This document shows positions 32,270 through 44,592 of a DNA stretch of 64,000 bases, piece by piece. The notes beneath the pieces are model-generated. The model was not told the DNA's origin and did no database searches. It saw only the letters and a list, made by a program, of their open reading frames with translations. The first letter of the stretch is position 1. Every line of letters begins with the position of its first letter. Source of the DNA: Oikopleura dioica (lineage: Eukaryota; Chordata; Appendicularia; Copelata; Oikopleuridae); NCBI GenBank assembly GCA_907165135.1, contig OU015566.1:3474501-3538500 (forward strand), read 5' to 3'. The translations under genes and the position numbers were made by a program.

Positions 32270-33708
32270 ATTGCTTTTTTTGTGTAAATTGATGGTTGTT
32301 CAACTCGGCGGTCGGTTTTATTGTCGCTCCATGGGGTCTAGCGCCCTTTTTTCCAGCTGCGTTGAGTCAAGAAAAAATAACTATCGAATTTTCAATCTAT
32401 TCCCGATTGAGATTGAAACTTCGATAATCATGTGTTCTCTGGGAAAGAATAAGGTGCATCTTGCGAGTTGAACATGTTCAGCTGCACGGGGCGGGGATCT
32501 GAAAGATTGGGGCGAGGATGAAGGTGGGAACAATTAGGCAAGATGCGGCTGGTTTCAGATGTTTTTCAGGTGGGCATGTGCAGTTTCCGGATTTTGTAAA
32601 AATGATTATTTTGTTCTGCTTAGATTCGTCTAAAATTTTGAATTTTTGACTCCTTAAATTATTAATAAGGGTTCAGAGTTTCGATAGATTTAACAATAAT
32701 TCAAATTTTTGAGGAAAATCATCACGATTCATGAGGCCTAGCCCCTAAAATAATTATTGAAGGAAACTTTATTTACCCTTACTCTTACTTAGACCTCAAC
32801 CCTTATTCAAGCCCTCACATTTCGTTAGCCATTTGGACAAGGAAAGCCCTAACCCTATTTTTTTGAAAGATATTGAGAAATTAACATTTTACGCGAAATA
32901 ATAAGGGCGTCTCTTTGTTAACATCGAGAAAAAAACCTCTTAATTCTTTAAAAGAATCTTTTCTTGGACAAATTTGATGCATAAGATCAATCTTCCGTTT
33001 AGATTATATGATTCTAGTGATTCTAAATGAGAGGAAGCAAAATTTGATTGACAGCAGCATAAATAATATTCTTGAATCACGACTGTTTGGAGTCAATTAA
33101 CCTTGACACAATTTGATGGAATCGGAAAATCATGGTCCTCGAAGCCTCATTTTTTTGCCATAAAATCAAGAATTATCGTTGTAAAATTGATCATTATCCC
33201 GATTTTTCCTTTTTCCAAAATTTTCATTCTTATTTCCATAAAAATTCGATTTTGAACTTTTTTCGCCGCGAAGGTTTATAAGGTCAGATAATCTTTTGAA
33301 AGCGAAATTACGCTTTCATCATTCGAAATTTCTATTTCTGGAACGTTTTAACGAGCGACTCGTGGCCACTTTTGAAAATTTCAAAGGCCGCCGATCGAAA
33401 CTGACGTTGTAAAATTTTTGAAGTCGAAAAAAACTGGTGATGTTCGTAAATGAGTTTCGGAAGCGTTTTATTCCAAATGTCAAGCGGACACAATTTTCTG
33501 GGCAGCGTCATGTCAAAAATGATGCGATTCGGGGGCGTTTAAAAATCATGAGTTTTCATGAAAAAGATTGAAATGGCGATATTTTCTCATGCAATATTGT
33601 TTTTTATTGAGAGCAACTTTCAAATAATAAATTATTATGAAACTTGAAAAGGTATAAACAGGCAATGCTTCTAGGCAAAAATATCAAAATAAAAATCATT
33701 GAAATTTT
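32270..33708. other. longest gene-free stretch of the window
   Basis: About 1.4 kb without a supported gene, unusual in such compact DNA. It is AT-rich, with short open frames only. It lies upstream of the four-helix protein gene and behind the SLC22 gene, so it may hold regulatory sequence or an unrecognised non-coding RNA. Confidence 0.4.
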
Positions 33709-36124
33709 TTAGTTTTCTTCAGCTTTCGTTTTCTTTTCTTCGAGAAGAGCTTCCTGCTCGCATTCTCGCTGGTAAACGTCGTTCACATCTTCCATTGTTT
33801 GAAGCATTGGTTGTCCCTTCGTCTCTAGAAAAAGGGTTGAGGCACATTTCTTCTTTTTTCTCAAACCTGGCAATGATAATGTCGCCCATCCCGCTAGCAG
33901 CCCACAAATTCCAAAAAATGTATTGGAAAACCATGGGAAAGTGTTATCAAGTCCAAAGACGAGTGGACTGATAGCACCACCGATTCGGCCTCCCGCTGAG
34001 CTGAGACCGACGGCAGTGGCGCGGACGCACGTTGGGTTGAGCTCGGCGGTGTAGATGTAGACGATGGTGAAGGTGGCGGAGGAGCAGAATTTGCCCGCGA
34101 GAGCGAGCCATTTTGCGATTTCCAGGTAGATTTCTTTGCATTCCGCCTAAAATATGCAAAAACGAAGAGGCACATGAACTACCTTTTCGGGAAGAAAACA
34201 ATCCCCATTATGAATTTCCTCGCATCCGGACATCAAACTGAGCACCATCGCCCCAATACAAGCCAAACCACCGGCCACGAATAAAAAGCAAAGCGTTCCT
34301 CTTCTTCCAAAGCGCGAGCCGATCATGAAGGGCGATAAAAATTTTGCCACAGCATCGAAAATTCCACAAAGAGCATTGTTTACGAAGATGTTTCCAGAAA
34401 GGCTTCCAGCGTTCAAACCAAGACTTTTTAAAAATGGTCAGGAAATTCGATAGAATTTGATCTTTTTCGATAAATTTTGTCAAAATTTTGAGGCGAAAAT
34501 TAAAAACTTTGGTCGAAAAAATTGAAAATTTGGTCATTTTCGAAATTTTTCATGGTTCTTTTCGACCCTTTCCCATAGTAAACCATCGAGGTAACAAACC
34601 AATTAAAAAACATCACCACCGTCTTCCATCTCAAGTACGGATTTTTGATCAAATCCGCGATTCCAGCCTTTTCTTCTTCATTGTTCAAGGATTTCAGCTC
34701 AAATTCATTGATCCATTCATCGTCAATAGTTCCACCAGTTTTGGCGGAAATGAGTTTCAAAGTCGCCCGAGCTTCCGAATTCTTTCCTTTCGAGTAAAGC
34801 TAGAATAAGAGAGCTAGAAAGAGAAGGGGGAGGGAAGTGCTTACCCATTTGTAGGAAGAAGGAAGGTAGAAATAAAGCGGGAGGAATGGAAGACCAACTA
34901 GGACGAGTCCAATCTGAACATCGTGCCAGTTTCGGTTGTAGTAGCCGATGATTGATAAAACGACGATTCCAAGCTCAAACAGCTGCAGATGCTGGCAACC
35001 AAGGAATGTTCTAAAAAAAGGATGAAAATCTTGAAGACCAAAAAAGTGGACTTACCTCCATTTAGGCCCAACTTGTTCAATGCAATAAACATAGCTAACC
35101 ACCACACAAGCATGAGCAAAGGCTCCAGCCAAAAATCTCATCAGCGTAAAGCTAACTGGTCCATCGGCCCAGTACAGCAGCAAATTCGTAACCAAACAAA
35201 GAGAATGAGCGAGCATCAGTCCTCGCTTTCGTCCGATAATGTCCGAAATTCGACCAAATCCGAGGGCGCCAACGAGCAAGCCAAGCATGAACAGCGAGGT
35301 CGAAATGGAAGAAGCGGGGAAAAGCGATTCTTCGCAAATCCAGTCAAATCTGAAGAGCGTATTTTGTTTTGATGGATTTGAACGGAGCTAACCTCGAAAC
35401 CACAGTTTCCTGGAAAGTATTATTCGGCGAGTACACAAAGCCATTTTCGCACTTTGCGCACTTTTCCGTCTCAATCAAGTCCAAGCAGCTGGCCGGGTCA
35501 TTAAGGGCGTCGCAGTGGTCGGTCACGTTCGTCAAATCGTACACTCGGCACGGGTTTTGCGGACTTTTGGGAGTTTTCAGAAAGCAAAATTGCGGTGAAA
35601 AAGAGGGCTTTCGAAAACTTTCCTGAGAGAATCAATAAGGGCGTAGTCGGTAGAATTGATTCCTTCTGGAATGCAGCGGTATTCTTCAGGTTTTGCGTTG
35701 AGAATAACACTGGCATTTTGAACCGCGCCTTGAAAATAAGGGTATCACTCTGTTAATTATGATAAGGGCCACGTTCTATTAATTTATTTTCTTGAGCAAG
35801 ATCTTTTTTAATAAAAATTCTGGGCAAAACCAGAAAAAAGAAATGATTTTCTGGATCAGGTTTTTGATTGGTCGGTAGGCGAAATACAGAAATCTTATTG
35901 GCTACTCAAAAAACCACCTCCAATTTTTGGTTTTGTTCAAAAATTTAGACCGATGTATTAATTTTCGCGAGATTTATTTTTAATAAAATAAAATTACCTG
36001 ATAAGATGATCGTATAACTCGAAAAAAGAAGAATGCAAATCTGGTAGCCGGACAAGTGCGGTATCCGACTATAGATTTGGTCGAAGCCTTTCAGTTCCTT
36101 CTCTTTCTTCACATCTTTAGTCAT
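33709..36124 (-). CDS. SLC22-type organic ion transporter (major facilitator superfamily)
   Basis: Multi-exon. The first exon is MTKDVKKEKELKGFDQIYSR with helix 1 (YQICILLFSSYTIILS). A large extracellular loop with cysteines follows (CRVYDLTNVTDHCDALND, CAKCENGFVY), and then FDWICEESLFP. The MFS signature between helices 2 and 3 is GFGRISDIIGRKRGLML. Later come WKTVVMFFNWFVTSMVYYG, GSRFGRRGTLCFLFVAGGLA and a helix-rich part with VYIYTAELNPTCVRATAVGL. The C-terminus starts ETKGQPMLQTMEDV, the SLC22 ending pattern. These carriers move organic cations, anions or carnitine across the plasma membrane; the substrate cannot be told here. Length and order fit the 12-helix family. A reverse AATAAA lies near 33600. 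Confidence 0.87.
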
Positions 36125-36897
36125 CAGAAAGTCCTGCGAATTTCAAAAAGTCTCTGAACGAAAAAATCTAAATTTTTGCCTCCCAAAATCAGATTTTTGG
36201 ATCTTTCTTTTTCGATTCGCGGTCGATTTTATCCAAAAAAAGAGCAGGTATTGTGATAAATCGGCAATGACAAGTTTAAACTAATTGGATCGTAAAAATG
36301 ATTTTCAGACACTAAGAGTTCACTTTTGCTTAAAAATACCGATAAGTGATCCCCCTCTTTTATTTTTCTAAAGAATTCGGGAAAAAGGGCGACAGCTGTT
36401 CTCTCTTAAATAATAATAACTGAAAGGTTGTGCATTGGTTGCTGCAAATGGACCCGTGAGAAAGAGCGATGATAGAAGCATGCTGGGCGATAAGCTTCGC
36501 ACAGACTCATGATTTAAACTGCCAAGTTCAAATGCATCTAACGTCAGTTCTCGGCTGTTAACACTATTTATGATTGAAAGTTTTTCTTCATAAAAATGAT
36601 TTTTTGTTCAAAAAACGAACCTTTTTTCTGCTTGAAAATGTCAACCTGGATCACAAGAACTCTTCTTTGTCTCTCTTTGTGTTCGGTTTGTCACGTAGAG
36701 GAATTTGAAAAGTTGAAAACAAGGAATTCAAGTCTGAGCTCGATGAATTGGCACTCGTGATTTTCTAGGAAAAATAGGAGGGGCCACTAATTTGATCATA
36801 ATAAGACTGAGTTCCCGACAACCTCCGGGCTATTCAACAACTTCATTATGAATTTTATCTATCATGTCGTTGTGAATAAAAAAAAATTTGGTCAAAA

Positions 36898-36945
36898 TTT
36901 CGACCAATCAGATCATCGCATTTTGTTGGTGGGCCAATCAGATTA
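36898..36945. repeat. CCAATCAGA paired repeat, copy 1
   Basis: Two ACCAATCAGAT/GCCAATCAGAT units about 25 nt apart, with GCATT between them. A closely similar block is at 54445-54492. Confidence 0.6.
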
Positions 36946-37394
36946 ACAATAAAATTGTCAAAAAATTCCAGTTTTTCGACTCGAGGCGCCAAAAAGTAGG
37001 CTTAAAAAAAGTTAAGAAAGAAGGCTCAATGTGTTCATTTTTATCCCTGAGATGGTCATTTTATACCTTGTTTGTTCTCAAACCAAATGCTTAGTCTTGT
37101 TCACCTCATAATTCCGCATAAATAAGCGTCATCTTGTGATGCATTATTTTCGAATCAAATAAAATAGAACGGACCGATGCTAGATTGCAATGTCTACTTT
37201 TGTACATCAATCAAATTTTGGGCTAGTTTTGATTACGGTAAAGACTCAGCGCTAGAATCTTCAAAGAGAAATGATTCAATTCGCTTAATTTAATCTCAAC
37301 ATTGATACGTCTCATGTTTTGACTTGCGTACTATTCTAGTTATTCGCCGCGCAAGATTTTTTGAAAAAATAGACCAATCAGAAGTGGCTAGATT

Positions 37395-37620
37395 TTGCTT
37401 AGCTCAATAGACTGAGCTGAGCTATCTGAGCTGAGGTCGAAATTGAGCTAGCTGAGCTGAGCTGGCTCTTTTCGAAGAACCATTGAGCTGAGCTGAGCTG
37501 GGTTTTTTTCAGAAAAATTGAGCTGAGCTGAGCTTAGCTGAGCTGACCTTCACCTCAAAATTGCTGAGCTGAGCTGAGCTGTAGTTCAGCTAGCTCAACT
37601 CAGCTAGCTCATAAAATTTG
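37395..37620. repeat. GAGCTGAGCT-type simple repeat
   Basis: Tandem and near-tandem GAGCTGAGCT units ending in a reversed CAGCTAGCTCAACTCAGCT portion. It is a variant of the AGCTTAGC family seen at other loci. Confidence 0.6.
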
Positions 37621-38130
37621 CAATTCTGCCACTTACCCAGACCCCTGCTTGGCTACGATCCTTGATTGTTGTCTCATGAAACTAGAGCCAATTATCCAAA
37701 AACACAAATACTTGAATTTATACCGTAAACTCCTGACTGGCCCAAATCGAGGTTTTGAGTTCGAGAATGCAAACTTTTCGTCTTTCCGTTTCTCCTTGCG
37801 CCAAAGGATCAAAAATATAAGAAGTCCTTTGGATTGTTTACTTTATAAACATATATGGCTTTATTTTTCATAAATTGAGCCTGGTCTTAAATTCGTACTT
37901 GGAAATAAAATAAAATCGGACGACTATTTCGCACTGTCTATTTTTAACCTCCATTTGGGCTCTTTTTTGAGAAGCAAGAAAGTGATCATTTTTTAATCAT
38001 TATTTTCATATTGATTTATTTAAGATTTTTGAAGCAGTAAATAATTACTTGTTGCAGTAAATACAGTATAGCAGGCACGGCAAAGATAACACCTTATCAT
38101 GATTTTCCTTTATCATCATTTTGATGGATT

Positions 38131-38577
38131 CTAGAGCTCATAAAGCATGCTGTCGCCGACTTTCACGATCTTTGGGTTGTAGTTTTCGAAGCCTTGTACA
38201 CTCTAAAATAACAAAATAAATATTTTTATCGCTCAAAATTATATAAATAATATTTGCTCGGCATTCTCAATTGCTAATTTTGACCAATAAGAAGCCCGAA
38301 ATCGGCTTTATTTTTTATAATTAGCCAAAAATGAGCTTCTATTGGTCAAAAATTAGCATAAAAATAGTCAATTAAAGATTTAAGCGTCTCGAAAATGCCT
38401 TTAGAAATAATAAACCGTAAAAATCGATCAAAAACTCACCATTTCAAGTCTGTCGAGTTTCTCATAAGCATAATTGATGCTTTTCGAATCTAGTCCGGTC
38501 GATTTCAGGAGTCTCAGCAGCGTGATTTGCTCCTCTGTCATGCCATCTGTGGCTCTTCCTCCTTTCATCGGCATCAT
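38131..38577 (-). CDS. small conserved-looking protein of 69 residues
   Basis: Two exons on the minus strand separated by a clean GT-AG intron (about 38205-38440). Exon 1 is MMPMKGGRATDGMTEEQITL, then LRLLKSTGLDSKSINYAYEK and LDRLEM. Exon 2 is SVQGFENYNPKIVKVGDSML and YEL. The first half predicts an amphipathic helix pair. No family was recognised; mitotic-spindle organising proteins and other helix-hairpin mini-proteins were considered but did not match well. The in-frame, phase-0 intron and codon-like composition support a real gene. It lies alone between the SLC22 and pseudokinase genes. Confidence 0.55.
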
Positions 38578-38964
38578 ACTATTAAAAAGCATATTTTTTT
38601 TATCTCCAACTCTTTCTTTTTTTCGTTTTTTTTGTAGTGAATTTCTAGCAAACCCGCCGATTTTATGTCTGATTTTTCGCCAATTCTAGCGCCGCTTGCG
38701 AAACGCGATTTTACTTTGTTTCGTTTCCAAACAAGTCCAATTTTTTCTCATCTCGGCGAGTCTATTATTGGAGAACATGCTTAATTCGCGGAGCTTTGGT
38801 AAAACAAGACCATGTTAAACAAAGACCTCCAAATAAATAAAGATGTACGCTACAAGTAAGACGAAGATTACGAGCAAAAGGCTCAACCAAGTGCGGATTG
38901 AGTTGATTTCGCCGGTAAGGAATGATTAAACTGAACCTTTTATTCAAAATTTAAAGGAAAGTCT

Positions 38965-39370
38965 AGGCTAAGCTAGCTTTGCTCAGAGGAGCACTTAGCT
39001 AAGCAAAGCTGAGCTCTCTTTCTTTATACATGAGATAAGCTAGCTAAGCCAAATCAAAACTATCAAATCTGAGCTAAGCTTTGCTAAGCTAGATTTATTA
39101 TCCATCCCAAGCTCAGCTGAGTCCAGCCAATTTGGCTTAGTCAAGCTAAGATAAGTTTAAAATGAATCCGAGCTCATTTCCGTTTACGAATTATTTGTAA
39201 GCATTTCATACTCAGTAGAGCTTAGCCTTATCAAGCTTAGCGTTACTCAGCTTAGCTCACAAATTCTTTTGAAAGCTAAGTCTATTTGGCTAAGAATAGC
39301 TTAGTCCTCCAGATAAATTGAATTCTTATGTTAGCTAGAATAAGTTTGCGGCTTAGCTAGCTAAGCTCGA
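38965..39370. repeat. AAGCTTAGC-type simple repeat, intergenic
   Basis: Dense GCTAAGCT, AAGCTGAGCT and TTAGCTAAG units over 400 bp. It is the same family as the copies at 10070, 13020, 16680 and 41390. Confidence 0.65.
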
Positions 39371-39701
39371 AATTTAACTGCTCTCATATTCAAGATGCCA
39401 GATTCAAATCATAAAAGCTAAATTTTCGGTCACTCAGAGTTTTCACCGTATTTCCGTCATTTATGTCAAAACAATTTTTCAATTCATGGAGCAATGCAAA
39501 AATAGAGAAAATGTTTTCTTGTTTTCACTCAAGTACCGAAATTATTTTGAGTAAATATGATAAGAATTGGAATGACGATATTCTGGGCCTTTAATTCTTA
39601 GGGCTACCCGGTTCATTTCCGTAGAAAAAACGTTTGTTCAAAGTACCGAGTATCAACTTAGGGATGAACTTTTTATTAGAAAGAGTAGGAAAAAGGAAAA
39701 A

Positions 39702-40062
39702 TTATATTTGCAGAATAATATCATCGTCCAGCATCATCGGAATCTCCTCGCTCAAGTCCTGCATTGTTTCGTTCAGATACGTGACTTTTTCGAGGTACAA
39801 AAAAGAATATTTTATACATTTAAAATAATTAAAAGGCCCTTATAGTCTATAAGTTTAAGATTTTTCGAGATTTTCCATAATTTATCTTTTTATTTGAAAA
39901 TATCTTCTTTTGCTCTCGGCATATTCAATTAAAAAAAATTTCAAAACTTAAGGGTATCCGAGTGATATTTTTGTTGGAAAAATGAAAATTGCGGCAGCAA
40001 AACTAATCTTACGCGAAATACTCTTCTTCTCTTCTGCTTGATTCGAGTCGAATAACGGTCAT
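39702..40062 (-). other. candidate tiny two-exon gene
   Basis: Two coding-like pieces on the minus strand: MTVIRLESSRREEEYFA (start 40062, followed by a GTAAG donor) and YLEKVTYLNETMQDLSEEIP continuing MMLDDDIILQI to a stop at 39702. Together they read as one acidic mini-protein, but no acceptor in the correct phase was found. Confidence 0.3.
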
Positions 40063-40517
40063 TTTTAAGTCATTTTTAGGTCATTTTAGGGTTTCACTCC
40101 GATATTCAATTTTCAAATAATTGACTTTTGAGTTCCTTAATCCTCGTTTAGAGATAGTTAATTGTTCAATAAAAAACTGGGTCATGATTATTAATTAATC
40201 CAAAATTGTCAATTTTTAATTGATAAAAAACATGGTCCAAGTTGTCTTTTAGTATTAATTTGATTATAAAACTTCCACCTAAAATTATCACTTCGTTCAC
40301 GTATACGATCACGATTTACCCTAGTTGGAACGGTTAAAAATAGACACGGCCCAGTTGCGCCGGCTCAACTCGCGAATTGCATTTGTTTAGCAGCAACAAA
40401 AGGACAAGCCATTACTTTTTTTGGTGAAATCATGCATCTCGCTTGTGTTCATCATAAATTGGCAAAATATTCTTGCGCAAGAAATGCGCTCAATCGAAGC
40501 GCATGATCATGAGTTAG

Positions 40518-43500
40518 TTAAAGAGAATAATTTAATCTCGTTCCTAAAAGCTTCTGGAGTTGCCCGAACTCGGCGCGGTAAGTTGTGTTGATCTTCCAGC
40601 AGTGGGTTAAGGCTTTGTAGACTTTTTCGGATCAAAAAAATGAATAAGGGAAAAATCAAAAAAAATTTTTATATTTTTTTAACGAAAATTTTTTCTTAAA
40701 ATTTTGACACCCTTATTTTGCCTCTTATTTTCAGATCCCGGCCTTGTCTGCTCATACTTTCCGGTCTTGGAGGAACCTGACCCCTGTCGATCGATGTCAA
40801 AATGTCATTCCAGCAGCGACAGTAGCCATAGGGAGTCTGGCCTCGAGTGAACATCTCCCAAACAGTGCAAGCGAAGGACCAGACATCGGAATTCGAAGTG
40901 AACTCCATCGCTCTCAGCGTTTCTGGAGCAAGCCAGTACATAAAGTCTAGAAAAAAAGGATGAGGAGGCAGAAATTGATCATTTTGACCAAAATTTTGGT
41001 CGAATTGAAAAATTTTTTTGCTTACCTCGGATTAATTCATCACCGAGTCGTTCGTGAATGTATTCGAATTCGCGGATACTCTTGATATACGCAATTTTCA
41101 CCTTCAAAAACCATCAAAAAATTCGCCAAAAATAAACAAAACCTGAAGATCAGGAGTCAGCATAAGCGTCAAGCATCGTAATTCTCGCATGACAATTCCG
41201 TAATCCGAGAGAACCTTCATCGCGGAAACAAGTTCTAAAAATATATCAACCAAAAACACTCGCTCTTGTAAATTACCAGTGACGAATCCAAAAACCATTC
41301 GGTAGGTGACTTTATTTTTCGGGTCCACCAAGTAGCTTAGAACTGATTGTTGGACGACGCCTTTTTCAGAGTTTCAAAATTTTATCCTGCCTTAGCAAAA
41401 CTTAGCCCTTCTAAGTATCTTCTTCTGTGTTTAGCTTAGCCAAGCTTAGGTAAACTAAGAAGAGTTTCAAAATTTATTTTTTGCTAAGCAAAACTTAGCC
41501 CTTCTTATCTTCTTCTTAACCAAGCTTAGCAAAGCTTAGCTAAGCTGAGCCTACTTTTAACTTGTCTTCTAAAGCTGGCCTTTAAGACCAGGGCTAAGCT
41601 AAGATAAGCTTAGTCTTCCTAGAAATGCGCTAAGCAGAGCTAAGCTTGCTTAGCTAGGAAAATAATCAAATATAGTCAAGTTTTTTAAAAACTCTCCTTC
41701 ATAGACATAAACAGGAATATCGTAGTCGTCCATAAAAATGTACTTGACATGGAGATATGCCCGATGGTTGATGTTTCGCGAAGCTTTGGCGCTCTGGAAC
41801 ATGCTTTTTGTCAACTAAAAAGGATGATTTTGGAGATAGAAAAGGGATGAAAAACCTTGATTCGATTCACCGGATCTCGTTTGATACGATCTCTCTCTTC
41901 GTCATTCCAAGTTAGGGACCAGAAAACCGGCTGGCCGACGAAATTGCCGGACATGATTCGAATTCTGAAAATAGGTTGAAAATTTTGAGAAGGGAAAGCT
42001 TAAATTTTACCCATAAGAAGTGTCAGAAAGTCGACAAAGTTGTTGATTTTCAATGTTCATTTTCTTCACATAAAAAAGGTCAATGTTCTTTTGTGGAATA
42101 AACTCCTCAATTCTCTTCGGCAACCTGACTTTGCCACGATTATGGACGGATCCGTAAAACGCAGCGCTGTGAGTTGCTTGTGGAGCTTTCATTTCTACGA
42201 ATTTTCGGCGGACGAAGCCTTTTACTGTCACATCCGCGATTCGCTTCAGACTTGTTCGTTCGACGAAGAAAAGGAAGAAGGTTGGGATGTACATTACTTG
42301 GAAAACAAGCAGCGTAACAGTCAAATATCCATTCATGAAGAGCCAGATGAGAATAAATTGCAGCAAAATGCAACAAGTCGACGTCGCCATCAGCGAAAAA
42401 AGATGCGAAATGACGACGATTCCTCGCTCGTGAAAACCAGTAATCGCCATTCGCTGAAAAGCCAACCAGATTGTCCCGCAAAGAACTAGAATTTCTTTTC
42501 TTGTTTCAAAAACGATCAACTTACGTCCAACATTGAGAAATTCAAGAACAACGGACGCGACGCAAAAGTAAATCAGCAAATTGCTTTCCATAACTCGGAA
42601 GAAGCCCCACTCGCCCTCGGGCGCGCAGCCATCGATGGAAGGAAATTTGCTGGTGAAACATTGCCGCGGGGCTGTGAGAGTACTGTTGCTTCCGGCGACG
42701 AGGTCAGGGATCCGGGAGAGGCAGAGGAAGACATTCAGCATTTGAACCACGTGAATAAGCAGCGCTGCAAAAATAAGGGCGTCAATAGCTTATCTTTCAA
42801 AGAATGCCGATTACCTGGTAGAATAGGGAGCAGTGCAAAGTATTTGCCCGACATTGGAATTCTGACAAGATCGATGTTGTATTTATCGATGTCTTCCGCC
42901 TGTCCTCTTCGGCACTCTTCCTCAAAATCCTTTCTTTCTTGGTCGAAGTTGTTGAAGTACGCAGAAAGCCGGATGGCGTAGCAAACTTGGAAGTAACAAA
43001 CGGGAACGAGGACCATGATGACAACGAGGAGTTTCGAGCTCGGGTAGCAGAGGCAGCCGGGGATGAGCTCGAAAAAGTCGATGAAAAAGAAGAGGCCGCC
43101 GATGACGCCGCAGGCGATGGACATGACGACCGCGCCATTGTAGGTTCTACGACTGAACTTGTCAAGAGATGAGTCAAATGAGGATTAAGGAGGGATATCG
43201 GTGAATATTTTTCTTCATCCTTTTTTCATCTCGATTCCTGAACATTTTGTCGGTTGCAAATGACCAGCGTGTATCTCTCAATCAAAACCCTCTTCATATA
43301 ATAAGGCAATTTATGCTTCCAAAAATACATCAAAAACATCAAATTCACCAACAAAAAGGGAATTATCATTGAAGCAGCTAGAAACTCCGAGCTTGTGATT
43401 TTCATGTTGTAGCTAGAATTATTTCTCGGAGAAAAATCTTTTGGGTAGATAGAAAATACGAGCAAATTGGACAGGAAGCACTGGAATTTCGATTTATTGA

Positions 43501-43549
43501 TGACAAGTGGGGAAAAATTTTTACCAGGGTACTCGATCAATATCCGACT
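40518..43549 (-). CDS. multi-pass membrane protein fused to a tyrosine pseudokinase domain
   Basis: About nine exons are joined in frame. The N-terminal part has seven or eight hydrophobic helices, among them FLAASMIIPFLLVNLMFLMY, SIACGVIGGLFFFIDFFELI, KLLVVIMVLVPVCYFQVCYA, NLLIYFCVASVVLEFLNVG and TVTLLVFQVMYIPTFFLFF. A cysteine-containing loop carries a potential N-glycosylation site (AGSNSTL). The C-terminal part is a tyrosine-kinase fold, clear from WLAPETLRAMEFTSNSDVWS, FACTVWEMFTRGQTPYGY and ALTHCWKINTTYRAEFGQL. Catalytic residues are replaced. The loop reads MRELRCLTLMLTPDLQVKIA, where HRDLAARN is expected at the start, and YIK replaces DFG. The protein is probably a catalytically dead receptor-like scaffold. 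The last intron may use a GC donor. The N-terminal start is not fixed: the first exon begins at an AG that could take a spliced leader. No known family with this architecture was recognised. Confidence 0.72.
41390..41670. repeat. AAGCTTAGC-type simple repeat in the pseudokinase intron
   Basis: Multiple TTAGCTTAGC, AAGCTTAG and GCTAAGC units fill an intron between exons of the kinase-like part. Confidence 0.6.
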
Positions 43550-43819
43550 CTGAAAATAGATTAATTTCTATTTCAAAGAATATGATCGTAAGCAACAACC
43601 CTAAATACCAATTACAACATAATTTTATTTAAAAAAATCCCGAATTTCTATTTCGAAATCATCATTCTTGTCAGACCAACCGCATCGCCCCTGGGGCCAC
43701 CCCTGATGATCGATCATTTTGTTTCAAGATAAAATACATCTGCTGTTGTCTCCGGCCGGTTTTTAAGATCGGCGTATTTTTCAGTCTTGCCAACGAAGGA
43801 GAGAGAAAAGCGAAAGAAA
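43550..43819. other. divergent intergenic region
   Basis: This separates the minus-strand pseudokinase gene from the plus-strand dehydrogenase cluster. It may contain the first exon of the pseudokinase gene and the promoter for the first dehydrogenase copy; neither is clear. Confidence 0.35.
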
Positions 43820-44373
43820 ATGGCAAAAGTAAGTAATTTTAAACTAAAAATCTATCAGAAACAATAATTTTTCAATAAATATTTTCAAGACTGCGATCAT
43901 CACTGGGAGCTCTCGTGGTATTGGTGCTGCTTCAGCGATTCTGTTTGCGAAGAAAGGATTCAATGTCGTCCTCCAAGGCCGAAACAAGGAAAAACTCCAA
44001 GGAATCAAGGAAGAGTGCGAAAAAGCCGGAGCTGCAGGAGTTTTGGTCGTTGAACTGGAGCTTTCCAATCACGCTGGTTTGTTGATTTTTTGATTAAAAA
44101 TGATTATGTTAAGATCTTCCTCGATTGGTCGAGGAAACTATCGACGAATTCGGCGGGCTGGATGTCCTAGTCAACAATGCCGGCATGGGCTGCTTCGCCA
44201 ATCTGGAAGAAGTGACTGGAGAAATGATGGACTTGATTTTGGGCGTCAACGTCAAGGCGCCAATTTTGATCTCAAAAGCAGCAATGCCGCATTTAAAGAA
44301 ATCGAGAGGGGCCATTGTTAACGTCTCTTCCCTCGCGTCTCATGTTCGAAGCAACAGTAAGTTACCGTATTGA
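43820..44373 (+). pseudogene. truncated short-chain dehydrogenase copy
   Basis: Exon 1 is only ATG GCA AAA, as in the third copy. Exons 2 and 3 give TAIITGSSRGIGAASAILFA, the nucleotide-binding TGxxxGIG motif, and GGLDVLVNNAGMGCFANLEE. They end IVNVSSLASHVRSNS at a donor GTAAG. The exons with the catalytic YxxxK and the C-terminus are missing: within about 220 nt the next copy begins. It is a partial duplicate of the third copy (nearly identical exon 2) and probably non-functional, unless its transcript splices into the next gene. Confidence 0.7.
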
Positions 44374-44592
44374 ACTGCCAAAAGACTATTTGGAAGATCA
44401 AGTCAGGCCTTTATAAAGCGATTTTTGGTCTTTTATGTCCTTGAATATGTCCTTGAGAACGAGGTATTTTTTGACCTCGAGTTGCTGACCTGCATCAAAT
44501 AACTGTAGTTTTTGTGTTTGCCCTTGTCATACAGACTAGTTCGCCCCGGAATTTTTCAATTTTCGGAAAAAAGATCATTTTTGCGAAGAAAA
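44374..44592. other. spacer between dehydrogenase copies 1 and 2
   Basis: A TTTATAAAGC sequence near 44410 may be a TATA box for copy 2. No remnant of the missing exons of copy 1 was recognised. Confidence 0.35.

Larger units (their letters stand above)
36125..38130. other. intergenic stretch with dispersed repeats
   Basis: About 2 kb with no supported gene; an open frame at 37649-37873 has no splice or motif support. It holds a CCAATCAGA-type repeat (36898-36945), a single GACCAATCAGA near 37370, and a GAGCTGAGCT array (37395-37620). Confidence 0.45.

Noticed and set aside
37649-37873. 74-codon open frame after the GAGCTGAGCT repeat
   Set aside because: No intron, signal or recognisable motif; composition not distinctive.
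42040-42489. 149-codon plus-strand open frame
   Set aside because: Antisense to the helix-rich exon of the pseudokinase fusion gene; no motif or splice support.
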